This document shows positions 54,028-63,442 of a stretch of DNA of 64,000 nucleotides, in pieces. Source of the stretch: Anaerolineae bacterium (lineage in GTDB: Bacteria > Chloroflexota > Anaerolineae > Aggregatilineales > Phototrophicaceae); contig JAHDWN010000005.1 in the NCBI GenBank assembly GCA_023382675.1, positions 136,440 through 200,439 of the forward strand, written 5' to 3'. A model generated the notes under the pieces. The model was not told where the DNA came from, did not search any database, and was given only the letters and a program-made list of their open reading frames with translations. The translations under genes and the position numbers were made by a program. Position 1 is the stretch's first letter. Every line of letters begins with the position of its first letter.

Positions 54028-55299
54028 ATGATGATCCTCCAACGATTCGCCCGATTAACCAAAATCGGTCTCGGAGTTAAGCGCTGGATCGCGCTCGTTC
54101 TCGCCGGTGTCGTCCTGCTGATCGTCAGCATTGGCCTGATGGTCGCTCATTGGCCTGGCAGCGGTGGTTTGGCTGCTGTCGACTGGCAATCATGGGCGGC
54201 GGCGGTCGTGGGCTTTGCCGTGGGACTGGTGCTGATGTTCATCGGCCAGTATCGGCTGGTCGGGCGCTTTGTCGAGCCGTTTCGCCCCAAACGCGACGTT
54301 CCCATGATCGACGCGCTCTACGAGCACAGCCAGCGCTCGAAGGGCCTGAAAATCGTCGCGCTCGGCGGCGGCACCGGGATGCCGTCCGTGCTCCGTGGTC
54401 TGAAGCAGTATACGCGCAACATCACCGCGGTGGTCACCGTCGCCGATGACGGCGGCAGTTCGGGACGGCTGCGGCGCGAAATGGGCGTGCTGCCACCGGG
54501 CGACCTGCGCAACAACATCGTCGCGCTGGCGGATGACGAAAGCAGCATGGCGCGCCTGTTCCAGTACCGTTTCGAAAGCGGCGATCTCAAAGGCCACGCC
54601 TTCGGCAACCTGTTCATCAGCGCCCTGTCGGCGGTGTCCGGCGGGCTGGAGTCCGCGCTCGTCGAGACGGCGGACGTGCTCAAGATTCAGGGGCGCGTCT
54701 TCCCATCAACGCTGCAAGACGTGGTGCTCGCCGCCTGGGTTCGGCCGCATGCTGGTGAAGAGCCGGTCTGGACGGTCGGCGAATCGAAAATCACCGAGAT
54801 GGGCGGCAAGATCGAGCAGTTGTGTTTGGAACCTGCCGACGCGGAGGCTTACCCCGGCAGCGTCGATGCGATTCTCAACGCCAGCATCGTTATCATCGGC
54901 CCCGGCAGCCTGTTCACAAGCATCCTGCCGAACCTGCTCGTGCCGGGAATTGCCGACGCACTGCGGGCGACCAGCGCTGAGATCGTCTACGTCTGCAACG
55001 TCGCGACGCAGCCGGGCGAAACCGACGCCTTCACCGTCGCCGATCACGTCCACGCCATCGAGAAGCACATCGGGCGCGGCGTCTTTGGCGCAGTCCTGGC
55101 GAACAATCACTACCCGACGATGAACGCGGGGGCGAACACAATCTATGTGCAGCCGGTGCCGCCCAATCACGACGTATTGAAACGCTATGAATTCATCTAC
55201 ACCGACCTGGTCAACGCCGAAAAACCCTGGCGTCATGACCCCAACAAGCTCGCGCAGGCAATTATGACTCTGCGCAGCGACAGCAACGGAGTAAACTAA
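54028..55299 (+). CDS. yvcK: YvcK/CofD-type gluconeogenesis factor with N-terminal membrane anchor
   Basis: A 423-residue member of the YvcK (GlmR/MgfK) family, which binds UDP-GlcNAc and balances central carbon flow with cell-wall synthesis. The conserved domain (about 95-410) has [19 protein letters not shown], then [20 protein letters not shown] and [36 protein letters not shown] and [20 protein letters not shown] follow. Two hydrophobic segments precede it ([40 protein letters not shown]), absent from Bacillus YvcK, so this form is membrane-tethered. The frame is open from 53968; ATG 54028 is preferred. It lies 65 bases before gapA, which fits its link with glycolysis and gluconeogenesis. 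Confidence 0.92.
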   Translation: MMILQRFARLTKIGLGVKRWIALVLAGVVLLIVSIGLMVAHWPGSGGLAAVDWQSWAAAVVGFAVGLVLMFIGQYRLVGRFVEPFRPKRDVPMIDALYEHSQRSKGLKIVALGGGTGMPSVLRGLKQYTRNITAVVTVADDGGSSGRLRREMGVLPPGDLRNNIVALADDESSMARLFQYRFESGDLKGHAFGNLFISALSAVSGGLESALVETADVLKIQGRVFPSTLQDVVLAAWVRPHAGEEPVWTVGESKITEMGGKIEQLCLEPADAEAYPGSVDAILNASIVIIGPGSLFTSILPNLLVPGIADALRATSAEIVYVCNVATQPGETDAFTVADHVHAIEKHIGRGVFGAVLANNHYPTMNAGANTIYVQPVPPNHDVLKRYEFIYTDLVNAEKPWRHDPNKLAQAIMTLRSDSNGVN

Positions 55300-55364
55300 G
55301 CGACTGAACCGGGAAGATTCCGGCTTCGCTCAGTGAAGTATTCAGGATTCAAGGAGACACTACC

Positions 55365-56378
55365 ATGGCGAAGATTCGTGTAGGTATCAACGGGTTCGGG
55401 CGTATTGGGCGTCAGGTCTTGCGCGCGTTCCGCGAGTATTATCCGAATGATGTCGATGTGGTCGCGTTCAACGACCTGGGCGACCTGGCAACGATGGCGC
55501 ACCTGTTCCGCTACGACTCGAACTACGGCAAGTATCCGGGCAAGGTTGAAGTCCGTGACGGCGCGCTCGTCGTCGATGGCGACGTGATCAAGGCGCTGGC
55601 CGAAAAAGACCCGGCTGCGCTGCCCTGGAAAGACCTGGGCTGCGACATCGTCATCGAAAGCACGGGCCGCTTCACCGACAAAGACAGCGCCAGCAAGCAC
55701 CTGACCGCCGGCGCGAAAAAGGTCATTATCTCGGCCCCGGCCAAGGGCGAAGACATCACCATCTGCCTCGGCGTCAACGGCGACAAATATGATCCGGCCA
55801 ATCACCACGTGATTTCGAACGCATCCTGCACGACCAACTGCCTCGCACCGGCAGCCAAGGTCGTCAACGACATGCTGACAATCAAGCGCGGTCTGATGAC
55901 AACGATCCACGCTTACACCAACGATCAGAACATCCTCGACCTGCCGCACAAAGACCTGCGCCGCGCTCGCGCCGCTGGCCTGAGCATGATCCCGACGACG
56001 ACCGGCGCAGCCAAAGCGGTCGCGCTCGTCATCCCAGATCTCAAGGGCAAGTTCGACGGTTATGCTGTGCGCGTGCCGACCCCGACCGTGTCGCTGGTCG
56101 ATTTCGTCTGCGAGACCGAGAAATCGACGACCAAGGATGAATTGATCGCCGCCTTCGAAGCTGCCGCCAACGGCCCGATGAAGGGTATCCTCGGCGTATC
56201 GCACGAACCGCTCGTGTCGGTCGATTACAAGGGCGACCCGCGTTCGAGCATTATCGACGTGGGCAGCACGCAGGTCATGGGCGGCAACTTCGTCAAGGTC
56301 GTGACCTGGTACGACAACGAATGGGGTTATTCCGTCCGTGTCACCGACCTGGTCAAGTACGTCGGTTCCAAGCTCTAG
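55365..56378 (+). CDS. gap: Glyceraldehyde-3-phosphate dehydrogenase, type I
   Basis: A 337-residue NAD-dependent GAPDH. The Rossmann motif is [17 protein letters not shown]; the active-site motif is [20 protein letters not shown] with the catalytic Cys; [40 protein letters not shown] and [16 protein letters not shown] complete the type I pattern. AAGGAG lies 9 bases upstream of the ATG. It sits between yvcK and pgk, forming a glycolytic block for the reversible conversion of glyceraldehyde-3-phosphate to 3-phosphoglycerate. Confidence 0.98.
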   Translation: MAKIRVGINGFGRIGRQVLRAFREYYPNDVDVVAFNDLGDLATMAHLFRYDSNYGKYPGKVEVRDGALVVDGDVIKALAEKDPAALPWKDLGCDIVIESTGRFTDKDSASKHLTAGAKKVIISAPAKGEDITICLGVNGDKYDPANHHVISNASCTTNCLAPAAKVVNDMLTIKRGLMTTIHAYTNDQNILDLPHKDLRRARAAGLSMIPTTTGAAKAVALVIPDLKGKFDGYAVRVPTPTVSLVDFVCETEKSTTKDELIAAFEAAANGPMKGILGVSHEPLVSVDYKGDPRSSIIDVGSTQVMGGNFVKVVTWYDNEWGYSVRVTDLVKYVGSKL

Positions 56379-56379
56379 A

Positions 56380-56514
56380 GGCTGTCAGCTTTTGGCTGTC
56401 GGCTCTCAGCTTTCGGCCTGGTCTACTCCCCAGTCCCCTCTCCGCTCTGGAGGGGGGACTTCGAATGCCCTCCCATGAGCTAAAGGCTGTCGGCTAAAAG
56501 CCAAAGGCCAATAC
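56380..56514. repeat. Low-complexity repeats between gap and pgk
   Basis: Degenerate copies of GGCTGTCAGCTTTTGGC/GGCTGTCGGCTAAAAGCC-like units, together with CCCCTCTCCGCTCTGGAGGGGGGA. The same motif type (CAAAGGCTAACGGCTAAAGG) precedes paralog 3 near 52490. No terminator is evident. Confidence 0.6.
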
Positions 56515-56543
56515 ACAACACCCAACCACCAAAGGCCATGATC

Positions 56544-57731
56544 ATGAACAAAATGACGATTCGCGACATCGACCTCAAGGGCAAGCGCGTGCTCGTGCGC
56601 GTCGATTTCAACGTGCCGCTCGATGGCAGCACGATCACCGACGACACGCGCATTCGCGCCGCCGTGCCCACGCTCAAGGCGATCCTGGCGCAGCATCCGC
56701 GCTACGTGGCGCTGATGTCGCACCTGGGGCGTCCGAAAGGTGAGGTTAACCCGAAGTATTCGCTCAAGCCGGTCGCGCCCGCGCTGAGCGCCCTGCTTGG
56801 CGTCCCGGTCGCCTTCGCCGATGACTGCGTCGGCGAGGTAGCCGAAAAAGCGGCGGCGGCGGTGCCTGATGGCGGCGTGCTGCTGCTGGAGAACACGCGT
56901 TTCCACGCGACTGAGGAGAAGAACGATCTCGACCTGGCGCAGCAGATGGCGAAGCTTGGCGATGTGTTCGTCAACGATGCGTTCGGCAGCGCCCACCGCG
57001 CCCACAGCAGCACCGAAGGCGTCGCGCGCTATCTGCCCGCCGTCAGCGGCCTGCTGCTGGAGAAAGAGATCGACTACCTGGGCACGGCGCTGGAGAACCC
57101 GAAGCGCCCGTTCGTCGCCATCCTCGGCGGCGCGAAGGTCAGCGACAAGATCGCCGTGATCGAATCGCTGCTCGGCAAATGCGACACCCTCCTGATCGGC
57201 GGCGGCATGGCGAACACCTTCTTCGCCGCGCAGGGCTACGCGATCGGCAGCTCGCTGGTCGAGCCGGACGCGGTTGAGACGGCCAAGGGGCTGCTCGCCA
57301 AAGGCACGGGCAAGCTCGTGCTGCCGACCGACGGCGTGATCGGCGACAAGTTCGCCGACGACGCCAATACCAAGGTGATCGACATCAGCGCGGGCGCGCC
57401 CGAAGGCTGGGGCATCTACGACATCGGCCCAAAGACGATTGCAGATTTTGAGGCGCGCATCATGGGCGCGATGACGATTGTCTGGAACGGCCCGATGGGC
57501 GTGTTCGAGAAAGCCCCGTTCGCCGAGGGCACCAAGGCGATTGCGCGCGCAGTCGCCTCACGCACAGCAGACGGCGCAGTCAGCATCATCGGCGGCGGCG
57601 ACTCGGTCGCGGCGGTCGAGGCTGCGGGTGTGGCTGATCAGATCACGCACATCAGCACCGGCGGCGGCGCAAGCCTGGAGATGCTCGAAGGCAAGATTCT
57701 CCCCGGTCTCGCCGCGCTGAAGGACAAATAA
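56544..57731 (+). CDS. pgk: Phosphoglycerate kinase
   Basis: A 395-residue PGK, the ATP-forming step after GAPDH. Seen: [20 protein letters not shown], then [53 protein letters not shown] (substrate site), [36 protein letters not shown] and [16 protein letters not shown], all family motifs. The ATG at 56538 is directly behind AAAGG; ATG 56544 has 8 bases of spacing and is preferred. Two-gene unit with gap, separated by a repeat region. Confidence 0.97.
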   Translation: MNKMTIRDIDLKGKRVLVRVDFNVPLDGSTITDDTRIRAAVPTLKAILAQHPRYVALMSHLGRPKGEVNPKYSLKPVAPALSALLGVPVAFADDCVGEVAEKAAAAVPDGGVLLLENTRFHATEEKNDLDLAQQMAKLGDVFVNDAFGSAHRAHSSTEGVARYLPAVSGLLLEKEIDYLGTALENPKRPFVAILGGAKVSDKIAVIESLLGKCDTLLIGGGMANTFFAAQGYAIGSSLVEPDAVETAKGLLAKGTGKLVLPTDGVIGDKFADDANTKVIDISAGAPEGWGIYDIGPKTIADFEARIMGAMTIVWNGPMGVFEKAPFAEGTKAIARAVASRTADGAVSIIGGGDSVAAVEAAGVADQITHISTGGGASLEMLEGKILPGLAALKDK

Positions 57732-57742
57732 GACACCGCCCG

Positions 57743-58002
57743 ACCATCGAATGGTTTGGTCGTAGGGGCATGGCGCTGCCATGCCCTGGGCGACCGGCGG
57801 GTCGTCACTACATGTCGCGTCGGATTCTGTGATATTTGTAGCGTCGTTTCTGCACGGCGTCCGCCAGACCATCGAATGGTCTGGCTGGTGGGGTTGAGAA
57901 GCCGCCTCGAAGGCGGCTGATTTGAAACGTGACAGCGTGAGAAGGCGAAGACAGCCTCATTCATGAGGCTTCCCAGAATAACCCGCCAGACGCTTCGAAG
58001 CG
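57743..58002. repeat. Cluster of six short hairpins between convergent genes
   Basis: In the gap 57732-58051: ACCAT-CGA-ATGGT (57743-57755), GGGCATGGC-GCT-GCCATGCCC (57766-57786), CCAGACCAT-CGA-ATGGTCTGG (57864-57884), AGCCGCCT-CGA-AGGCGGCT (57900-57918), AGCCTCAT-TC-ATGAGGCT (57953-57970) and CGCTTCGAAGCG (57991-58002). Three share a CGA loop while their stems differ. They may serve as terminators for both pgk and the convergent gene, but none has a T tract. Confidence 0.85.
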
Positions 58003-58051
58003 AAGTTCCCCGAAGGGTGCATCCGGCCAACAGCCGACCGCCAACCGTCCC

Positions 58052-58588
58052 CTACAACACCGCGTGGTTCTGATCGTCCAGGTAGAGCACCGCTACCGGC
58101 TCATCGACCTGCGGCATATCTTTGCGCCCGCTGGCCGTGAGCTTACGCTTGCCCTCGAGATTCAGCCCGGTCATCGGCGAGCGCAGCCAGTAGGTTACGG
58201 ATTTGTTGTTGACGGCGATCAGTTTGCCGGTGACGACCCTGCCCTCGCTCAGAAGCCGTCGCCGCCGGCTGAACTTCTCCATCTGCCGAGCGGTCGCCAG
58301 CACCAGCAGCGCGAGCACGACGGCCACCAGCGTGGGAATAACCAGGCGTCCCAGATCCGGATTCTCCATAAAGACTCGGATTCCCCACCTGACACCGCCG
58401 CCGCCAATCATATCGACATAATCGAACAACTGACGCAGGACGTAGCCCTCGACCGCCGCAACGACGATCAGCAAGGCTAACTGCAAGAGGCCTAGCCAGT
58501 TGTGCCCGATGTGGACTCTGGGCGTGAGGTTCGGGTTTTGCATGTATGCGTGGTTGGCGGGGTTGATCAGGTGATGCTGCGCCTGCAC
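58052..58588 (-). CDS. Membrane protein of unknown function
   Basis: A 178-residue protein with two helices: WLGLLQLALLIVVAAVEGYV and LGRLVIPTLVAVVLALLVLA. A cytoplasmic C-terminal domain of about 75 residues (RRRRLLSEGRVVTGKLIAVN; MPQVDEPVAVLYLDDQNHAVL) resembles the small beta domain of DUF3592-type proteins. The frame is open to GTG 58621, but GTG 58588 has GGAGAG six bases upstream. The function is unknown, and no operon partner is seen. Confidence 0.7.
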   Translation of the reverse strand: MQAQHHLINPANHAYMQNPNLTPRVHIGHNWLGLLQLALLIVVAAVEGYVLRQLFDYVDMIGGGGVRWGIRVFMENPDLGRLVIPTLVAVVLALLVLATARQMEKFSRRRRLLSEGRVVTGKLIAVNNKSVTYWLRSPMTGLNLEGKRKLTASGRKDMPQVDEPVAVLYLDDQNHAVL

Positions 58589-58707
58589 GATGTTCTCTCC
58601 AGAACGCAATGTTGTATACACAACCTATCTTATAGCAAAGATTACCCCAACGGCCTTGCAAGCGCCTTCCAACGCATGAAATTTTCGTGAAATTTGTGAG
58701 AGATCGC

Positions 58708-59550
58708 TTAATGCTGGAGTTTGTCCGGGTTGCGCACGTTGTAGATGCCGCGAATCCGCCCACCAGCCAGATCGAGCACCAGCGCCAGCCGCCGCTGGCC
58801 ATCGGCGGACAGGGCGACGATACCCGGCTGGCCGTTGATCAGCGCCGGTTCGAAGTGCAGATGCGTTTCCTTGCGCATGACGCCGAGCAGGAAGCGCGCG
58901 ACCGCCGCTGCGCCGCGCACCGGTCGTGTCGCCGCCGCTACCTTGCCGCCGCCATCCGAATAAGCGACGACATCCTCGGCCAGCAGATCGAGCAAGCCGT
59001 CGAGATCGCCATCCAGACAGGCCTGGGCGAAGCGGCTCAACATGGCCGTGTGCTGTTCCGCCGTCACATCGAAGCGCGGGCGGCGTTCAGCCACCGCCCG
59101 CCGCGCCCGGCTGAGGATCTGGCGGGCGTTGGCCTCGCTCTTGCCGATGATCTGCGCGACCTCGGCGTAATCGTAGTCGAACACGTCGTGCAGCAGCAGC
59201 ACCGCGCGCTCGACCGGACTCAGGCTTTCGAGCACCGTCAAAAAGGCGAGCGAGAGCGAGTCTGCCAGTTCGCTCGCCTCGGCAGGCGCGCCGAAGACTG
59301 GCTCCGGCAGCCACGTACCGACGTAGACTTCGCGCTGCGTCTGCGCCTGGCGCAGCCGGTCGATACTCAGGCGCGTGACGGCGGACGCCAGGTAAGCTTT
59401 CGGGGCGCGGATGTCCTCGTCGGCGGCGCGCTGCCAGCGCAGATAGCATTCCTGCACGGCATCCTCGGCGTCCATCACACTGCCGAGCATTCGGTAGGCA
59501 ATCGAGAACAGCAGCGGCTTATGCGCGGCGAAAATCTCGTCGTGGGTCAT
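58708..59550 (-). CDS. ECF sigma factor of the ECF41 (SigJ-like) group
   Basis: A 280-residue sigma factor with regions 2 and 4 (about 1-160: LLFSIAYRMLGSVMDAEDAV, LASAVTRLSIDRLRQAQTQR; LSPVERAVLLLHDVFDYDYA, IIGKSEANARQILSRARRA) and a C-terminal SnoaL-like extension. The extension carries the ECF41 signatures DGGGKV near residue 215 and NPDKL at the very end, known to control the sigma factor in place of a separate anti-sigma factor. Start MTHDEIF at 59550 lies inside the end of the SDR gene (32-base overlap). ECF41 sigma factors typically control the adjacent oxidoreductase gene, as the gene order here implies. Confidence 0.93.
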   Translation of the reverse strand: MTHDEIFAAHKPLLFSIAYRMLGSVMDAEDAVQECYLRWQRAADEDIRAPKAYLASAVTRLSIDRLRQAQTQREVYVGTWLPEPVFGAPAEASELADSLSLAFLTVLESLSPVERAVLLLHDVFDYDYAEVAQIIGKSEANARQILSRARRAVAERRPRFDVTAEQHTAMLSRFAQACLDGDLDGLLDLLAEDVVAYSDGGGKVAAATRPVRGAAAVARFLLGVMRKETHLHFEPALINGQPGIVALSADGQRRLALVLDLAGGRIRGIYNVRNPDKLQH

Positions 59551-60343
59551 GGATACGCGCCGTTGAATAGGTTGCTTCAAGCCATTCGCGCCAGGTCTGA
59601 CGGCCAATTTTGCGCGCGGGGTTGGTATTGTAGCCCTTGCGGAAGCCTTCCGCGAACGCCAACGGCAGGCGGATCGGCAGAATCAGGCGCCGCTGGCCAC
59701 GCACGGCCTGCCAGTCGCGCGCCATCTCGCCTAACGTCAGCACTTCCGGCCCGCCGACTTCAGGCAGCCTCCCGCCCGGCGGCTGAGCCGCAGCGGCGAT
59801 CACCGCCTGCGCCGCCTCCACGGTCGCAATCGGCTGGCTCTGCCATCCCGTCGGCAGCACGCCGATCGGGTAACGCAGGAACGTGCCCAGGACGAAGTCG
59901 ATGAACGAGTGAAACTGGGCGATGCGCATGATTGAATAGGGCACGCCTGACGCCTCAACTACCTTCTCGGCAGCGAGTTTGTACGTGTAGTAGTAGTACG
60001 GCACGCGGTCAACGCCGATGATGCTGATGTAGAGCAGATGCGGGACGCCTGCCGCGCGCGCCGCCTCGACCAGTTGGCGCGTGCCGTCGATCTCGGTCGC
60101 TTTGGTCAGCTTGGGATTGCGCGGGTCGGATGCCGCGTGGATGATGACATCGACGCCGCGCACGGCCTCGGCCAAGCCCTGCCCCGTCAGAACGTCGGCC
60201 TGCGCCCATTCGGTGTGGGCGGGCAGTGATGCAGGCGCGGGCTTGCGGCTCATGATGCGAAAACTGTGTCCGGCCTCGCGCGCCTGGGCGCTCAGTGCTG
60301 TACCAAGTTCTCCCGTACCGCCGGTGATGAGTATGTGCGTCAT
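59519..60343 (-). CDS. Atypical SDR NAD(P)-binding protein
   Basis: A 274-residue NAD(P)-binding protein of the NmrA/atypical SDR type. Seen: MTHILITGGTGELGTALSAQ with the glycine motif GGTGELG, RIMSRKPAPASLP, GVDVIIHAASDP, YISIIGVDRVPYYYYTYKLA (Tyr-x3-Lys-like) and SIMRIAQFHSFIDFVLG. This oxidoreductase type is the usual neighbour and target of ECF41 sigma factors. The start overlaps the stop of the preceding membrane protein gene (ATGA), and its end overlaps the sigma factor gene. The substrate is unknown. Confidence 0.9.
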   Translation of the reverse strand: MTHILITGGTGELGTALSAQAREAGHSFRIMSRKPAPASLPAHTEWAQADVLTGQGLAEAVRGVDVIIHAASDPRNPKLTKATEIDGTRQLVEAARAAGVPHLLYISIIGVDRVPYYYYTYKLAAEKVVEASGVPYSIMRIAQFHSFIDFVLGTFLRYPIGVLPTGWQSQPIATVEAAQAVIAAAAQPPGGRLPEVGGPEVLTLGEMARDWQAVRGQRRLILPIRLPLAFAEGFRKGYNTNPARKIGRQTWREWLEATYSTARIHDPRRDFRRA

Positions 60344-60753
60344 GATCCCCTCCTCTGGATAAGCATCCAGCCGAACCATACTCCCACGGCCTCGATGACG
60401 GGCAGGACGTAGGCCGTCACCTGGAACGGCGACTGCCACAGGCCGGGCGGCGTCTGTGCCACGTTATCCACACCCGGCACGATCAGATGATTGACCAGGC
60501 CGAAGACGAACGAACCCGCCATGCCGATCAGCAGCCACCATGCGCCGGAACGTGATCCGCGCAGCAGCAGCGCCGCGCCGACCAGCGGCATGATCGTGAT
60601 GACGGTGATGACGAAGACCCACTGCCCTGGCGTGTTTTCGACCGGCGCGCCGAAGTGCGCCGCGCCGTGGATGCCAGCGACGATGGCATGGACGGCGACC
60701 GCGCCGACGGCCAGCCGTTCGAGTGTGCTCTGCCGCGTGAGCATTGTGCTCAT
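60340..60753 (-). CDS. Four-helix membrane protein of the ECF41 operon
   Basis: A 137-residue membrane protein, first gene of the operon. Helices: LAVGAVAVHAIVAGIHGAAH, WVFVITVITIMPLVGAALLL, WWLLIGMAGSFVFGLVNHLI and VTAYVLPVIEAVGVWFGWML, with His residues within helices one and three that could bind a cofactor. I do not recognise the family. The stop overlaps the SDR start, so translation is coupled. A sensor or electron-carrier role is conceivable, but not shown. Confidence 0.78.
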   Translation of the reverse strand: MSTMLTRQSTLERLAVGAVAVHAIVAGIHGAAHFGAPVENTPGQWVFVITVITIMPLVGAALLLRGSRSGAWWLLIGMAGSFVFGLVNHLIVPGVDNVAQTPPGLWQSPFQVTAYVLPVIEAVGVWFGWMLIQRRGS

Positions 60754-60863
60754 GTTCAGTCCTCCTGTGCCTTGAACGATCTACACAAGATAGGACGAAT
60801 CACGACGCGGATTTGTGACAGTCAGGAGTGGGGCGAGCGTGGACTCGCCCCCGTGGGCTGGCG

Positions 60864-61310
60864 CTAGGCGGCCAGCGGCAGATACAGATCGAGCTTGAGC
60901 TGTTCCGGCGGCACCTCGAGCGGGCCGGTCTGCTCCTCCAGCCATTGATGGCTGCCGAGCTTGCGACCGCTCGTCTTGAGCCAATCGTTCAGGCGCAGCC
61001 AGGCGTCGCCGATATTCTCCGCGCCAGTGACCGATAGCACGGCGTACAAACCGCCCTCGAACTGGCGCACGTTGATCTCATCCTCCGGCTGCACGTCAGC
61101 CTCGATGGTCAGCCAGACCTCATAACCGTAGTCCTCGCCCTCGACAGCGGGCGACGGGTTGTTGAAACCGAAGACACGCGCGCCAATCAGCAGATCGCGC
61201 GGTTTCGCCCAGTCCAGCAGCTTTTTGAACGCCGGGTATTCCGGCTGCGGGCCGGTGGCGCGTGCGCTGGCGACGCGCATCGGCGGTAAGCTGACAATGC
61301 GGACGTCCAT
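60864..61310 (-). CDS. GyrI-like small-molecule-binding protein
   Basis: A 148-residue protein made of one GyrI-like/AraC-effector-binding domain (PF06445): MDVRIVSLPPMRVASARATG, FKKLLDWAKPRDLLIGARVF, GFNNPSPAVEGEDYGYEVWL and FEGGLYAVLSVTGAENIGDA, followed by WLKTSGRKLGSHQWLEE and LKLDLYLPL. Such stand-alone domains bind or hydrolyse drug-like ligands or inhibit gyrase in some cases. It has no DNA-binding domain. The gene is just upstream of, and co-directional with, the ECF41 operon, but 110 bases separate them. Confidence 0.85.
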   Translation of the reverse strand: MDVRIVSLPPMRVASARATGPQPEYPAFKKLLDWAKPRDLLIGARVFGFNNPSPAVEGEDYGYEVWLTIEADVQPEDEINVRQFEGGLYAVLSVTGAENIGDAWLRLNDWLKTSGRKLGSHQWLEEQTGPLEVPPEQLKLDLYLPLAA

Positions 61311-61529
61311 AACGATACCTCCTCAGACCATCCGACTGTCTTCAGCGTATCTCAAAACCGCCGCGCCAAGTCCCCCAGTTACTGGACTTATGCGAAAATC
61401 TGTGCTATAACATGATAGAAATACCGGCCAAATTTGTACCGCATTTTTCCTCTTCTCTGCCCTCAAACCACGCGCGTTTTCCGCTACAATGAGCCGCTTG
61501 TTTGCATGTTGTGTCGCAATGGAGTGATC

Positions 61530-62987
61530 GTGCGTCGATTTCACCGGCTCATCCTGCCGCTTCTGATCCTGCTGTCGTTCGTGAGCGCTGCCGGGCTGCG
61601 CGCCCAGAGCGGCGGCCTGTGCCCGCCGGACTACCTGGGCTATCTGCCGCCGCGCCTGGCGCTGGGGAATGCGGGCGCGATCCGCGCCGACGGCGTGCCC
61701 AACCGCGTGCGCGAAACCCCGGCGCTCGACGGGCACTACCTGTTCGACATCCAGCCGGGCAGCCGCTTCACCCTGATCGCCGGGCCGGTCTGCGCCGATG
61801 GCGTCGTCTGGTGGCGTGTGGACAGCGATGGGCGTGTCGGCTGGACAGCGGAATCTAACACCGCCGACCGCACATACTATCTCCAGGGCGCGGAAACCGG
61901 TGTGGTCATTGATGCGCTCGCGCCCGGATCACGCCCGGCGATCACGCGCGACAATCTCGACAGCCTGTCCGCCCTGCCCTATCCCGATCTCATGCCCGGT
62001 GGCTTCGACACAGCCGCGTTTGCCAACCTGCTCGCCGTCGCCGACCGCCGCGATGCCTTCAGCGTCTATCACGCGGGCAACCCGTTCGAGGCGCTGGCGA
62101 GCGTGACGGTCGAGGGCGTGCTGCGCCGCGTCGCCGTCAGCCCGTCTGCCAGCCTCGTCGCCGCTGCCACGACCGACCTGGAGATGCAGGCCGAGCGCGT
62201 CACCCTCTACCGCTATGACCCGCGCGCCAACCCCGATCTGCAGCCGCTGGGCGAGCCACTCGATCTCTCCGGCGAGCCACCGCTGCTGGCGCTCGCCTTT
62301 AGCCAGCCCTATCTGATCACGGCGCACGGCGCAGGCGGCTCCGGGATGGTGATCGTCTGGGACATGGCGACGGGGGCGGAGGCGGGTCGCTTCGCGCTGC
62401 TGTTCGCGCCGACTGAGCTGATCGTCGATAAGACCGGCTCTGGCGCGTTCGTCAGCACACAGGCTGCCGAGGGCGCGACCAACCTGCTCGACCTGGAGAC
62501 GATGGAGAATGTCGCCTCGGTGCCGGAACACGGCGCACTCGCGCTCAGCCGGGGGCAGGCTACCAGCCTCGGCCAGCTTCTGATCGGCGGAACCGATGGC
62601 GCGGTCACGGTCTACAACGTGCTGGCTGACGATGCCGCGCTGCCGGATCGCGTCCGCTCCGGTCGGCTCGAACGCCTGGGCCGCGTCGAGGTCTTCCCGG
62701 CGCTGGACGACCTGCCTGTCGCCGTGACCGCGCTTGCCGTCGATCCATCCGGGCAGTTGGCGGCCATCGGCAGCGGCACTTTCACCATGGACGACGAGCC
62801 GGAGGCTTATACCGGGCGCGTCGCCTTCCTCGATCTGGCGACGGGTCTCGTCAGTGCCGCCAGCCTGCGCGACGACAGCTTCGGCAGCTTCTACGCACTC
62901 ACCTTCAGCGCCGACAGCCAGGCGTTGAGCGCGGGTTACACCGACGGTGACGGCGTGCCGCGCATTGGCGTCTACGGCGCAGGCTGA
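61530..62987 (+). CDS. Exported SH3-like/beta-propeller protein
   Basis: A 485-residue exported protein. The signal peptide (about 1-27) is FHRLILPLLILLSFVSAAGL with RAQ/SGG. Residues about 45-120 look like a bacterial SH3 domain: VRETPALDGHYLFDIQPGSR, FTLIAGPVCADGVVWWRVDS and GRVGWTAE. The rest is WD40-like, with repeats such as GVLRRVAVSPSASLVAAATT, GMVIVWDMATGAEAGRFALL and TALAVDPSGQLAAIGSG. GTG 61530 has GGAG five bases upstream and gives the best signal peptide; the longer frame from 61434 does not. Function is unknown; surface binding is likely. A cysteine in GGLCPPDY is not in a lipobox position. Confidence 0.82.
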   Translation: MRRFHRLILPLLILLSFVSAAGLRAQSGGLCPPDYLGYLPPRLALGNAGAIRADGVPNRVRETPALDGHYLFDIQPGSRFTLIAGPVCADGVVWWRVDSDGRVGWTAESNTADRTYYLQGAETGVVIDALAPGSRPAITRDNLDSLSALPYPDLMPGGFDTAAFANLLAVADRRDAFSVYHAGNPFEALASVTVEGVLRRVAVSPSASLVAAATTDLEMQAERVTLYRYDPRANPDLQPLGEPLDLSGEPPLLALAFSQPYLITAHGAGGSGMVIVWDMATGAEAGRFALLFAPTELIVDKTGSGAFVSTQAAEGATNLLDLETMENVASVPEHGALALSRGQATSLGQLLIGGTDGAVTVYNVLADDAALPDRVRSGRLERLGRVEVFPALDDLPVAVTALAVDPSGQLAAIGSGTFTMDDEPEAYTGRVAFLDLATGLVSAASLRDDSFGSFYALTFSADSQALSAGYTDGDGVPRIGVYGAG

Positions 62988-63116
62988 AGCGGCATTCTTG
63001 CCGTCCGAAGATCCGAACGGCAAAGGTGCTTGGCAGGGGGTTGCTGGCCTGATGGATCAAACAGATGGACATGACAGGATGGACGGTTTGGGCAGTAGTT
63101 GGCCTAGATTGCTTCC

Positions 63117-63290
63117 GTCGCCGACCGATCAATCGGTCGGCTAGGTCTAATCAAGCATACTCAAGATGCTTCCACTAGTTGTCTTGTGCCTTTTCTGAAT
63201 AGCACCTTTAGTGTGCTGGATGCCGGCTAGCCGTGCTCAGGGGTCGGCTTGCGCCGACGAAGGCAGCAAAGCTGCCCCCGCGCAGGTTGA
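63117..63290. repeat. Dispersed intergenic repeat, partly inverted copy C
   Basis: In the gap 62988-63442: the perfect hairpin GCCGACCGAT-CA-ATCGGTCGGC starts near 63120 and is followed by a diverged copy of the TAATCAAGC-ACTCAAG-GCT segment of copies A and B. 63226-63285 is close to the reverse complement of 14988-15048 (GCCGTGCTCAGG, GTCGGC, AAGCTGCCCCCGC). The rest of the gap shows no gene. Confidence 0.8.
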
Positions 63291-63442
63291 CCCGTCGGCG
63301 GATGCCTTCCCAACGCTACCAGCCAATTTGATCCGATCAAGCCTAACTGACTGCTCCAGGAGTCCAGGCAAAAACCTATCGCTGGATGTTGAGGATGCGG
63401 TCGAGTTCAAGCCTCATTATCCATCACTCATCACTTCTTTGA

